Shown piece by piece: positions 25,627 to 36,615 of a stretch of 64,000 nt of DNA; within the stretch, counting starts at the first letter, position 1; each line of letters opens with the position of its first letter. A program made the position numbers and the translations under genes. Location of the stretch: assembly GCF_000003815.2 (NCBI RefSeq), contig NC_049990.1:22325247-22389246 (forward strand). Reading direction: 5' to 3'. Origin of the DNA: Branchiostoma floridae. Lineage: Eukaryota; Chordata; Leptocardii; Amphioxiformes; Branchiostomatidae. The notes under the pieces are model-generated. The model had not been told where the DNA came from, did not search any database, and saw nothing but the letters and a program-made list of their open reading frames with translations.

Positions 25627-26759
25627 CCGTGTCAAGCAATTTCCCTGTGATTATACCAGTACGTATGAAGACTACATCATTGCGAAGTCAGATAATTCTC
25701 TACGTAGTCACTTCTGAGCTGCTGTGACGTCAGGAGGGCGGAGTCAACCAGCTTGAACCAGTTTCTGACTTTCGCGCACGCGCACGGGGCACATCCTGTC
25801 TACGCACTCCACAGGTGTGAATCTTCCGGTTGACGATATTCCGTTGTCAAAAGCGTCCCTTTGAATAACGTCAAAGTCATTTAAGGGATACACCTACATT
25901 AACATGTACAGGCTTGCCATTGTCTAAACGAAAGAAATGCACAGTGAGTCATCTAGTATATATTTCTTACTGTCATTGACAAATTCTTATGATTCCGGCC
26001 TTTTGTCTTTAATAATGACACTGATAAAAGTTATGCGTGCGCGTTCTTTTTCTCTTATTTAAGGTGTGTGGTGAAATTCATGATATCGTGCCTGCATCTG
26101 CAATTTTGACACCTACACAACGCAATCTGTAGTGCTTTTGTATGATTCATTTCTAATGTTTAAAACTCTTACGTATTTCAGCACAAAGATTATCAAAGTA
26201 ACCTTGACATATCTGCCTATACGGTGTATCTAGGAGTCCAACGACCAGTACAATCATTTGTTATAACAAGCTTCTATCTATTTGATTATTTGACCATTTC
26301 TTTTATAAAGGTCTGAAGCCCTTAACAGGGCGCGTCTTTTACTTTTTTGATCTGGGGATACGTGCAATGATCTTTTGCAAAGACACCTGTATTTGGACTG
26401 AAGACGTTTCTGTACTTTGAAATTCGTACTTATGTTCACTATAAGTGTTAAGGTTTTTTAGGTTTAAGTCTCACTGAATGTAAACGTATTGTTCAAAGAA
26501 TTATCGCTGCCAACTTTAAGTCAAGTGACCAGCATAAAGAAAACAAGAGTGGCATTTTACTCAGTAATCCTTAAAACTTAGGGCAGGGACTTAATCATTT
26601 GACAAAGTACATCCTTAGCTTAGGGAGTGGCCATATACATTCACCTTAGCCACATACATGACTTCATGTACAGAAACGACGCGGGTTGTGGCCTTGGTAC
26701 ACGGTACGGCAGAGTAACTCATTTAAGCCCACACGTAACCGACCATTGTGTGTTGAGGA

Positions 26760-27160
26760 CAGTAACACGGGGACCCGCACGTTACGGTGCGCTCATCTAA
26801 ACAAACCCCTAAGGTGATTTACCCTATGACGACAGGGACAACTAGAAACGCGCAGGTGTCAAGGACCTTTGTGTTTGGGAGCGGTCACGCGAGTGCATAT
26901 ATGCAAGTCCGTATGAGCTGCGCAAACTATTTTCGTTAAGTTAACATTTGCTTGGAAGAAGTTGTATTTTACTTTGACTTTTTACTATGAAGTCGAAGTA
27001 AGACTTTCACTATGAAGCCTGAGTAAGTCACTTATCCATGTTGGGACAGTAACACAGGGACCCGCACATTCTGATGCGCTCATCTAAACACACCCCTGAG
27101 GTGGTTGATCCTATGACGACAGGGACAGGTAGACACACTCAGGTGTCAATGACCTCTTTT
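26760..27160. repeat. Two diverged copies of a 110-bp block between HAS-B and HAS-C
   Basis: Copies at about 26760-26870 and 27047-27155 share gggacccgcac, gcgctcatctaaaca, cacccct or acccct, cctatgacgacagggaca and caggtgtcaa. They lie about 290 bp apart in the same orientation, non-coding, upstream of the HAS-B promoter and downstream of HAS-C. The nature is unknown. Confidence 0.75.
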
Positions 27161-27853
27161 TGTTTACAACTTTCTAAAGCGTCATTGTTGTCTCACAAAT
27201 ACGTAATTGTATTCAAACCTACAATTTCCTGTTTTGGTGTGTTTACAAGGTTTTTGATTCGAGCTATGGATTAGAAATCGAAAAATCCATGTAGGTTTTA
27301 TAAAACGCTGTGTGAAAATATGTGGTTTTAATTTAGGCTTATTTTGAAATAACGAAAGAGTCAATTTGAACGAACAATTCTGGTTATAACTTTCAAGCCC
27401 GTTTAGATTGTTTCTACTATACGAGGTTGAATATAGGTACAACTAACATGTACAAAACGGGTTTGGGCGTGGTCCCCACTTCCGGGATCCGCCCAACACA
27501 CATTCTTTTGGACGTTATCATACCAAGAATTAACAAAGTAAAAAAAGCATGAGCCATATCTCTGCAATACAAAATATCGTTGTTGTATTGAAAATTCCTT
27601 GACCAACAAAGTCAAGTCATTCTTGACAAATAACTTAGATAAAAATGATAAATAACATTGGTTTGTACAATGTTTAGATATTCATGTACAACTGTGCAAT
27701 ATCATATCTTAGGTGAAACATTTCAAATATCCTTTTCTAAGTTAATCATAACAGCAGAAGTGTTGTAAATACACTTAGGGTCGATTTAACGTATGTTATC
27801 TGTTAGTCGGTGACAGTAGATCTATCTTACAATTGCTATGGTATAAAATCAAT

Positions 27854-27908
27854 AAAGCTATCCGAAGAATGTGTAGAATTAAATGCTACACATTCTTCGG
27901 ATAGCTTT
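27854..27908. repeat. Perfect 23-bp inverted repeat with 9-nt loop
   Basis: Arms 27854-27876 and 27886-27908 are exact reverse complements around the loop 27877-27885. It lies 344 bp past the HAS-C stop codon, probably in or near its 3' UTR. A transcript on either strand would form a very stable hairpin. Confidence 0.9.
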
Positions 27909-28251
27909 AAAGGCTTTAAAGATCGTCTTTTCCTGAGTAAAACATGCTTTTGACCTTATATAAAATGACAACAGTATAAAAATAGAGGTAGCTATGTTTC
28001 TTCGTGGTTAGACATGTAAAAACAAGTATTAATCGTGAATCGCAAAAATACTCAATAAGTCATAAAGTATAAGAACATATCAGATACGTACGCGTAACAC
28101 AATTTGTAAGTGTTTGAGTCTATTGTTACAATCAATTGATTGTCATGTATTTCTCCTATGGCTCTATCGTGTATTTACAATTAGCCCTTGGATATAAACT
28201 TTCACATCAACATATTACCTTATTGTATTACCCATTCATTTCTATTTTACT

Positions 28252-30621
28252 TCACTGTTTAAACTGGTACCCATGCTCTACATAGTTTGTGTCATGTACA
28301 ATACTGGGGTTTGATTGGTGGGCCCTGCCGGGTATCGAAGTAACTCGGTTCAACTGATCCCCCTCCTGTTCTGTTCTATCCCATCTTTCCTCTGAAGTAG
28401 CCACGACACCTTGCTTTTTGCTAGACCTAAAGGAAAACCTTCCCGCACCTGTTAAAACATCGTGCTCGTAGTCTGGGGACGAGGCTACTACTGGCACGTT
28501 ACTTGGTGGGGCCGAGGCTACAACTGGAGGGTTGTTTGAGGGTTGGACCACTACTTCGCTCAGGGTGGGGAGGGGGGCTGGGGAGGTTGGAGATGTAGGG
28601 GACTTGGGAGATTTGAGGACAGAGGGTTCGGCTCGTGACTCCCACCGCTCTATCGAGGTTCTACGTTTCAGGCTAGCCTTGCGAGTTTGTTTCGTGTCGG
28701 GATAGACGAACTGTGGCACGCCCGTGAGAACCCCGCTCTCGTAGTCCGGAGAGACCGGTACAAGGGACGGGCGACGTGTCGGGCTGAAGACCGAAATCTC
28801 CCGCAGGTCCAAGGCCGGAGGCGACGTCTTGTTGTACAGAGGAACGTTATCGTACAACATAAAGACTGATCGCCTGTTAGGAGTGTAGTTCTGAGACACT
28901 GCGGAAGATTTGGCGGCTTCAATTTCCTTCTGTTCGAAGTCGTACCCATTACGAAGGCGGCTAAACTTACAATGCCTCCATGTGAAGAAGATAAAAATGA
29001 GCAGCCAATAGAAGGCATAGATACCCAGCCCTATACCGATATACATGAGCCTGGAGATATCTACTCCATTCCTGTGCCTTTCTACTTCAAGATATAGAGA
29101 ATACCCAAACCCACTGCCTAGAATCAGAAACCATGCAATAAGTGGGACCAAGGGGATGAAGTTTGTGACTATCTTCTTCCTACCACTAGTGCCCCACCCG
29201 TTCTTATTGATGGTAAGGATAGCCCAATACTTAGCCGGGAGTAGACTAGTCATGTAGAGCATGGAGTATACAGACATGAAGATCATGATTGGGTTCCTAC
29301 GGAGGATACAAGCGTAAAGGGCTTTGACAAGTCCTACCAGTTGGATGGTAAGGAGGATGAGAACAATGTTCCACAGTCCGGTGTAGAAGAGTCGGATGAC
29401 AGTGACTGTTACGAAGAACGGGAAGAGTCCAGCAATGATGGATTCATACGTCATCCACAGGTGATGCTTGTGGAACCACATGGCGTTGTAGAGCCACTCC
29501 CTGAAGTAAGACTTGGTCCAGCGGGTCTGCTGGTTGAGCCAGCGGAGGTACTGGGCGGGCGTCTCGGTGTAACAGAAGGAGCGGGCCGTGTACTTGGTGC
29601 CGTAGCCGATGCTCAGCATGCGGTTTGTTAGATGCCGGTCGTCGCCGAAGGTGCAGTGCTTGCCGAGGAAGGTTTGGTTGTACCAGTCTTCTAGGAAACT
29701 CTGGAGAAGATCGTTTCGGTAGAAGCCGAGAGGCCCGCTGATGCAGCTCACCACGTTGAAGTAGGACTGACAGGCGCGCTCGATGTTGAAGGCCATCCAG
29801 TAGCGCAGACCGCTAAGGAAGGAGATCCAGGAGTCGGAGTGGTTCCAGATGCGGACGTCCCCGCCGACAGCCCCGACCGAACGGTCGTTGTCCAACACCT
29901 TCGCCATCACTGTCGTGCACTGCGCGTCTAGAATCGTGTCCGAGTCGCAGACTTGGATGTAGTCTACAGTATCTCCCAGCGCCCTAAACGCCGTGTACAT
30001 CACCTCACGCTTCCCTCCCCACTTCTGCATGATACACGAGTATCTATTGTTCCGTATAATGTCCTGTACGAGTTGACCACCGTTGTCTCGTTGCGACGGG
30101 ACCGTCAGCTTTTCTAGGTGCTTGGCGCCAAACTGCAGCCCGGGGACGTTCTCGGGGAGCGGCTCGGTGTGGTGGTAGTTGTGCCTCCAGACGAACGTGT
30201 CCGAGTTCTCGGCGCCAAACACATCGACGAACTGATCACGCATGTACATGTCATCATCAGAGTTCCCGTCTATCACCATGATAACTTTTAAGTTCTCATA
30301 GTCAATATCGCGAACGGACTCCAAACACTTCTGTAGCAAGACAGGGTCTTCTTGATACGCTGCGATCATCAAGGCCACGGATTTGCCCTGACAAGGCGGA
30401 AAGTTGGAGGAACGCTTCATCTTAAGATGTTCGAGGAAGGCGAAGACGCTCTGTATGATGAGATGGATGGCCAAGACGGCGCCATACAGCCCAAAGGACA
30501 GGTAGTTGTCCGGAGTGGAGACGAACTGGAAGCCGTAGGAGTACACGGCGATCATCCCCGCCAGAATGGCCACGGCGAACAGCCAGGTGAACACCATACG
30601 GAGTACCGTGGTGCACTTCAT
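28252..30621 (-). CDS. HAS: Hyaluronan synthase C, with a 230-residue repeat-bearing tail
   Basis: 789 residues from the ATG at 30621. That start is chosen because a textbook acceptor (pyrimidine tract then cag) sits directly in front of it; the in-frame codons upstream belong to the intron. The HAS core is intact: N-terminal spans near 8-33 and 43-63, VIDGNSDDD (116-124), CDSDT (225-229), GDDR (326-329), QTRW (365-368) and C-terminal spans to about 547. It should synthesise and export hyaluronan like its neighbours. Residue 474 is Asn in NKNGWGTSGRK where HAS-A and HAS-B have Ser. The tail (about 560-789) has one complete SPDYESGVLTGVPQFVYP-to-ERW unit at 616-660 and a decayed one at 710-747, Pro/Ser linkers, and ends in YVEHGYQF. 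It lies head-to-tail with HAS-B, which fits tandem duplication. Confidence 0.93.
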   Translation of the reverse strand: MKCTTVLRMVFTWLFAVAILAGMIAVYSYGFQFVSTPDNYLSFGLYGAVLAIHLIIQSVFAFLEHLKMKRSSNFPPCQGKSVALMIAAYQEDPVLLQKCLESVRDIDYENLKVIMVIDGNSDDDMYMRDQFVDVFGAENSDTFVWRHNYHHTEPLPENVPGLQFGAKHLEKLTVPSQRDNGGQLVQDIIRNNRYSCIMQKWGGKREVMYTAFRALGDTVDYIQVCDSDTILDAQCTTVMAKVLDNDRSVGAVGGDVRIWNHSDSWISFLSGLRYWMAFNIERACQSYFNVVSCISGPLGFYRNDLLQSFLEDWYNQTFLGKHCTFGDDRHLTNRMLSIGYGTKYTARSFCYTETPAQYLRWLNQQTRWTKSYFREWLYNAMWFHKHHLWMTYESIIAGLFPFFVTVTVIRLFYTGLWNIVLILLTIQLVGLVKALYACILRRNPIMIFMSVYSMLYMTSLLPAKYWAILTINKNGWGTSGRKKIVTNFIPLVPLIAWFLILGSGFGYSLYLEVERHRNGVDISRLMYIGIGLGIYAFYWLLIFIFFTWRHCKFSRLRNGYDFEQKEIEAAKSSAVSQNYTPNRRSVFMLYDNVPLYNKTSPPALDLREISVFSPTRRPSLVPVSPDYESGVLTGVPQFVYPDTKQTRKASLKRRTSIERWESRAEPSVLKSPKSPTSPTSPAPLPTLSEVVVQPSNNPPVVASAPPSNVPVVASSPDYEHDVLTGAGRFSFRSSKKQGVVATSEERWDRTEQEGDQLNRVTSIPGRAHQSNPSIVHDTNYVEHGYQFKQ
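28381..28776 (-). repeat. Coding repeat in the HAS-C tail (two units)
   Basis: Residues 616-660 hold a complete unit (RRPSL, SPDYE, VLTGVPQFVYP, RRTSIERW). Residues 710-747 hold a decayed unit that keeps SPDYE, VLTG and EERW but loses the VPQFVYP core. The RRTSIERW ending is identical to that of HAS-B unit 1. Confidence 0.88.
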
Positions 30622-30668
30622 CTGGGGGGAAAGAAAACATTTGTCAAATCCATCCACCAACTTCTCTT

Positions 30669-30693
30669 TATTTGTTTGTTTGTTTGTTTGTTT
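30669..30693. repeat. (TTTG)n microsatellite in the HAS-C 5' intron
   Basis: Six repeats of tttg on the plus strand, about 50 bp upstream of the HAS-C coding start and inside the proposed 5' UTR intron. Confidence 0.9.
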
Positions 30694-31764
30694 AGGAAAC
30701 TGAAGTGTTAGGGCACGTGCCGAAAATGAATAGGCAGAGCAAATATGAATTATGAAAGGGGCGCCGACAGAATTATGACAAAATTATTTGCCAGCGAAGT
30801 CAGTGTAAAGTAGTGCATTTAAAGTGACATAAAACTAGACAAATAAATAGCTTACACACATAGTCACACACAGTATAGTCACCGCATGGGTTCTCGTGCT
30901 AAAACGACAGTGTCTAGCAATTAACCCAGAATCGGGCCAATTGTGGTTACGAAATGACATGGCGTTTCAAAGTACGGGTATCATATCGGGAGAGGGTACT
31001 AGTATGATCTATTGTGCTAACTTCTAGTTTCCCAAATAACGTTGACATTGTTTAGCTGAAGTCCAGTTCAAGTTAGGAAAACTACTAAACAAATTACGCA
31101 ACAAAAGGTCCCAAACTGAGATCATAGCAACAAGTATCACAGAAGCATGTAAATACGCCCCTCCTAGTATTACAAAATGGTAGTACATGAAACGGAAGGG
31201 AAGGGTAAACAACTACATGATTGTGTGCCTAACAACCAGGTAAAACAACACACTTGACAGGTAGACCTAGGCGTTTCCCGTCTACCTGTCGCAGACACTC
31301 TTCAAACAAATCCCCACGTAAAATCACTGCTATGAAACACTGCTCAATCACCGATAGTTCGTCAGTTCTGCCAACATAAGCTTCCTCTCTATATCTGGGT
31401 CACTTTTTCCCTGTGGACATATTTCACACATTTCTGTCACAATTACTCACTGCTACTCATGTAAAAAGTGGCTCCGGAAAAGGTGACGGTGAAATTAAGT
31501 AGAGGAAAAATGTTTCTTTGACCATCGATGTAGAAAATCGTGCAGACGTGAAATGATGTAGAATAATTTGAAAGAAACTTTGAAAAGAAACAAGGTTGTC
31601 CCATCGACTAGAAAATCCGAATCTGGGTTAGAACAGGGCTGTGTTGACAAGGACATTTCACTGTGGGGTAAAAGCCGTCCAAAGCGAGTGAAATAAAGAC
31701 AAATACACTTCCCTAGGGTGGTAACCAACGCATTACCCCCTTCAATGAATAGTAATTTTCTTAC

Positions 31765-31890
31765 CGTGATTTTTGTAGAAAGGGGATCCTAAAATCACTT
31801 TTCCGATGAAATAACTGAACTTTTTCACAAAGTATTGAAGATATCTTCCAACCGACTACGATGTCTTTCCTCTCAGCTTGCTAGCGGGAG
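31765..31890 (-). other. Proposed 5' UTR exon of HAS-C
   Basis: It begins about 30 nt after the TATA box at 31918-31926 and ends at a good donor (ACG followed by GTAAGAAA, junction at 31765/31764). Splicing to the acceptor at 30622-30624 would remove a 1.14-kb intron, nearly the size of the HAS-B 5' intron. The exact start is inferred. Confidence 0.6.
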
Positions 31891-31917
31891 CACTGAGGGG
31901 GCTGTTAACTTTCCGAA

Positions 31918-31926
31918 CTTTTATAG
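31918..31926 (-). promoter_or_regulatory. TATA box of HAS-C
   Basis: CTATAAAAG on the minus strand, placed upstream of a donor-terminated UTR exon. The same nonamer occurs upstream of HAS-A. Confidence 0.65.
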
Positions 31927-33420
31927 ACTTACAAACAATGGAACGCGGAATTCCAGAATGCTGTGGTGACGTCAGTTCCAAGAAGCTGTGATGTCTGTAC
32001 CATGGTGCGTATGGGCGGGGCCACGCCAGTTACGCACGAACGGTATCACCTGAGGTATGTCATACTACCTGTGCGGCAGGTGTGACTCAGGTGATGACAC
32101 TTCCGTGGACACCCTTGTTCTTACCGAAAGGACAGAGATGCCCATTATTATAGAGTAAGGCCACAGCAAGCAAATCTTATGGATGACATCACACGCTCAT
32201 TAATTTTCGCCTGATTTCGGAAAAAAAAGCAAGATATTTTTTTCTCTTCAGGGATAGTCAGATAGAGCAAAATAGGCAAATAGGTGTTATAGCTTAATAA
32301 TTATACTTGTAGAAGTGACACTATGGAGTTAGTCATGACTGTAGTTGTAGAAGTGAAACTTGGATAGTTGTAAAAGTGCCACCAAAGTAATTTGGAAGCT
32401 ATGAATGTAGTTGCCAGCTTGGCAAGTATACCGCACTAGTATCACTTTACTACACTAGTTCACTTCTTTAATACAGGAATGATGCCTTGATAGTTGTGAT
32501 GCCACGTTTCGGCACATCAAATCGTGTTACGACGTTTATGGTGTCTATTTTTAAAATCTTGTTTTTTTACCCATCTTCTGTTCTTTTCGCCCTATCTCAT
32601 TATTTTTGCACTCTGCATGGGGTGTCATCCATAAAGTTTACTTGCTATGGCCTAATGTTATAAAACAGGTTTATGCAGCTTCTAGAGCTAGACCTGTATC
32701 ACAATTTGAGTTCATAATGTATAATTTTGAACTGAGTAATGCTACAACCAAATACTAGTAAACGGTATAGGTGATCCAATAGTATTTTTGAGACTATGGG
32801 GGCGGTGGGTTGTTTGTTATTTACTGTGTCTAGGATACGGTATTTGGAGGCGGAGCCCACCCCTCCCCCCCCCCCACCCCCTCCTTCAATCGTCTTTTAT
32901 AAAATTTTACACCTGGGTTGGGTGAGGAATGTCGCGTGAACCAATAATCAATACACTTTTCATACCGCTTATAGAGGTATTATTTCATTATTCTGGAATT
33001 ACAATACTACAAGTTAATGAATTATATATATCTCCTTCTGAATTAGTATTCTTTTATAAATTTCCGTTTTCCTAGATTTCATGTGTTTTCCAAAATAGAT
33101 ATTTTATGGGTGCAACGTCAACCGCGTATAGTTTGTACAGGGGTGGGCTGAAATTTGACTGACTTGCGTCCATTTGATATGCAATGACTAGAATAGTTAT
33201 GTTGGTGAATTGTCTCTATTTAAGATCAAGAAGAAGAATTCATTTGTTTACCTCAAGAACTTATTTCGTAACATGTACATGTACATGTATCTGAAATGAC
33301 AAGGAGAGGTTTGACAAACTTCGTAACATAGACACCTTTAGTTGGGTCTTTGTTATTCTAATAGTCTTATCATGCTACGAATGTATCCTGCATCTGCTGG
33401 GGCCGTCTTACACGTTGCAT

Positions 33421-33543
33421 ACAGTTGCCCATATGTAGGACTAAGTGCTCCAGTGGACGAGAGGGTGGAGAAGGAAGTGCACACACCTCCTTCACCTTAA
33501 AAAGTGACGTGCGGGTCAGCCTTACACCCACCCTGTCTGCCTA
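33421..33543 (+). repeat. Second copy of the block at 16,732-16,860
   Basis: Same strand and same word order as the copy upstream of HAS-A: acagtt, agtgc(g/t)ccagt, gacgagagggtggagaagga, ttcacc, ctgtctgcct. It lies about 1.5 kb beyond the HAS-C TATA box and points away from HAS-C. No gene is seen downstream of it. Confidence 0.65.
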
Positions 33544-34020
33544 CCATTGTCTTCTTGTCTTCCGAGACAAACGGATGCCAACAACAACGAATGGATCAAA
33601 AACGTTCTTAGAAAATTAAAGTCACACACAAAAGACGCACAAAACTGACTAGAAATCCTTGGTAAGCTCTGGCAATTCATGCGCCATATATCTGCCTATT
33701 CAGTAGATACATCGCATATAACGAGTTGCATTGTTGTTAATAGGGTGCAGTTTCCTGGCATACTTTTGATGTGGGGAAACTTTGCGGGGAGTTATATTCC
33801 AATTTGACTAAAGTAACCGTGTAGCTTGGTTATCGAAACGAAAAAAATACTTTTTTCGGCAGCGACCTTTGCCTAAACAAAACAAAATACCAACGCCGAC
33901 TTGTTAGTATATACTAAATTTAATGCGTACATACGTACACTAGGTCGTGCCCAAAGAACGGAATTATTAGATTTAATTGTCACGTCGTGATTCTATAAAC
34001 AACTTTTCACCATTGTTCGG

Positions 34021-34720
34021 TGACAGGTACGGAAAGGTGTGCCATGGATACGGTCAGATTAAGATGTTATCACACAGGTGTGGCTACGGTCAAGGAAGAG
34101 AGTGTCCTCGTACCAACGTCACAGTTCTAAAATAGAACAGCTATTTAAACAGTGGCCCTAGGAAGGCAGTGCACACTTGTGTGTATGTGGTCAGAGCAGG
34201 TAGCTACGATAGCCATGGTCAAGGAAGGAAGTTTCCTCGTACCAACGTCACAGTTCTAAAATAGAACAGCTATTTAAACAGTGGCACTAGGAAGAAACTC
34301 TGCACAGTTGTGTCTATGTGGCTAGACTAAGGAGTTACGATAGCCATCTCGACGCCTTGAAGTCTCCTTGAAACACTACTTAGAGCAATCTTCTTTGTAA
34401 ACACAGAGCAGTTCTAGATACTTTATGCCATGTCGTGATTCGATAGACAGTTGATCAGTGACAGGTACGGAGGGATGTGCCATGAGTACGGCCATATATT
34501 TTTTGCCATGGGTACGGCCATATCTAACTATGATCCCACAGGTGTGGCCATGTTCAAGGAAGAAAGTGACCTCATACCAACGTCACAGTTCTAAAATAGA
34601 ACGGCTATTTAAACAGTGGCACTAGGAAGGCAGTGCACACTTGTGTCTATGTGGTCAGCACAAGAAGTTACTATAGCCATCTGGACGCCTTGAAAAACTT
34701 CTTGAAGGAACTTCTACGTA
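34021..34720 (+). repeat. Triplicated cassette with palindrome and TATA-like core
   Basis: Three copies (cores at about 34088-34190, 34217-34318 and 34551-34660) each hold accaacgtcac, then the palindrome GTTCTAAAATAGAAC, then 3 bases later CTATTTAAACAGTGG, then a cactaggaag word and a conserved 'ttgtgt(c/g)tatgtgg' stretch. The palindrome has 6-bp arms around AAA and contains a near-MEF2 word (CTAAAATAG, one A short of the consensus). The TATTTAA words sit at 34142, 34271 and 34606. It looks like a tandemly copied core promoter, but no coding sequence follows. Confidence 0.75.
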
Positions 34721-36615
34721 AACACACAGAGAGACAGTAGATGCTACAGACTAGAACATCGTTTACAGCTAGGAATATCAAAATGTTTTTGTACGTTTCT
34801 TCCCGCATATGGCGTTTAGTGTAGTAGATATGCAAGTAATGGGCTAACTACCCTGGAAAATATTTTAGGACAAGAAAAGTCCAATATGAAAGATCCAAAA
34901 CTCGATATAGTCTTAGGGAAAAATCAGTGTTAAGTAAGTATTAGGTAAGGAACGTGTAATTTCGTTGTTTTCATACTTGTTGAGTACCCTTGGGCCTAAA
35001 TCGAGGGACATATTATGTCATTAATTCCGGCTATAATTAAGTACGCGGGCACTTGATTGTTATGACGTGAGACAATACAGCATTTACGTCAATGATAAAT
35101 TGCATCATCAACATATCAGATATAGTACTTATAAAAACTTTGTCCAATCGATATGCAGTTCTAATCATAGTTCAGAAATGTCATTAAACCTGCCAGTAGG
35201 ACGCCGTAAGCCGCCCCCCTCCCCCATTATCACTGGACGACGATCTTTGAGCGACCGTATTGCAACCAAAGTTATAATTATGTGACATTTGGTTTCGTAA
35301 GTGGTTACGGTGCAAAATGTAGAATAAAAGATAACAAACTTTATAACAGAGCAAAACACACAAGGGAAGGGAAACACAAGATGCAGTGATACCGACAGAT
35401 GTTTGTAATGTCTAGTGGTGAAAGCCGAAAGATTTGAAGGGGAAGTACTTGTCTGAATTCTGCGCTGTGCTCGGTGCGTATACGTCTTTAGGGATTTTGG
35501 ATTTAAGCTAGGATGTCCGACCGCAAGTGTGGTAACTTTTTTTTTCAGAATTGCATGTTTAAAGCTACTTGTTGTAAATGTGTACATGAGGGTTTGGCTA
35601 CCGCACCTTTAACTGTTCTGCTACAATTCATGATAAATGGAAATACTGCAGTCCTATGGCATACCTTTCCGACACAAGCAACTAACGTTACACCCATTGC
35701 CAATACATCAGTTTGCGCCAAGACACCACACCTTAAAGTCAACGAAACGCACAAAAAAGTCAAAATCCGGGCTTCAGCTGTTAATTCCAAACCTAAAAAG
35801 CGAGTACACATACACCCACTGACACACACAGAGACAATACAGAAAATGGCCCGTTTTATACAAAAAAAATCAAGCCAATGAGACAGTGAAACATTGCTAA
35901 AAGTATGTCCTTTCATTACGCAAAGTTAAAACACAACTAACATCAGGAAATGCCTGTGAAACACCAAACTTTACGGCCAGCAGTTACATAGACATATTCC
36001 ATTGGACAGTCAAACTGCAATCTGCTTGATTTTTGCCCCGGGCCCATACAATTAGGAATCTTTACGTTTTGCATTTTCTGACGTAAACACTATCGGGACT
36101 TGCGTATGTGCCATACAGTAATTATCTTCAAGCAAATGGTGAGATAATTTTTGAGAAAGCCATCACAATGTTGGTTGTTTAGGAGAAAAAAGATCCCAGA
36201 ATAAAACATGTTTTAAACTTTTACTCGGAAACTAGCGACATAGCATTAACGAGTTTGGACTACCCTATACTGCGCCCATCTGGTCTACGCGTTAGTGGTG
36301 TATGAGTAAGCCACAGACTACAGAGAACAGTCATTACAGACAGACAGTGCTACTGCCCTACGGCGATGTCCCGTCAACTGCCATCCATCAATGGGCCCCA
36401 GTGTTTCCGTGACAATGTAAAACGTTTGGTTGTGGCGGCGAGTTGTTACATTGTGCGCAGTGTTACCACCGAGTAAGGTATACATGTGGGGTTATGGATA
36501 AGCTAAAAACCCTTGGTTGAGTGAAGAGCTAGATTTTTTAGTGTTTAACGTATATTAACGTTACAATATCATGCTATTAACTCGGAAATTTTAAACGATG
36601 GGGGCACAATCAATC

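Noticed and set aside
35165-35916. Frames of 120-140 codons on both strands
   Set aside because: They overlap each other on opposite strands, have no recognisable domain, and have no convincing splice partners.
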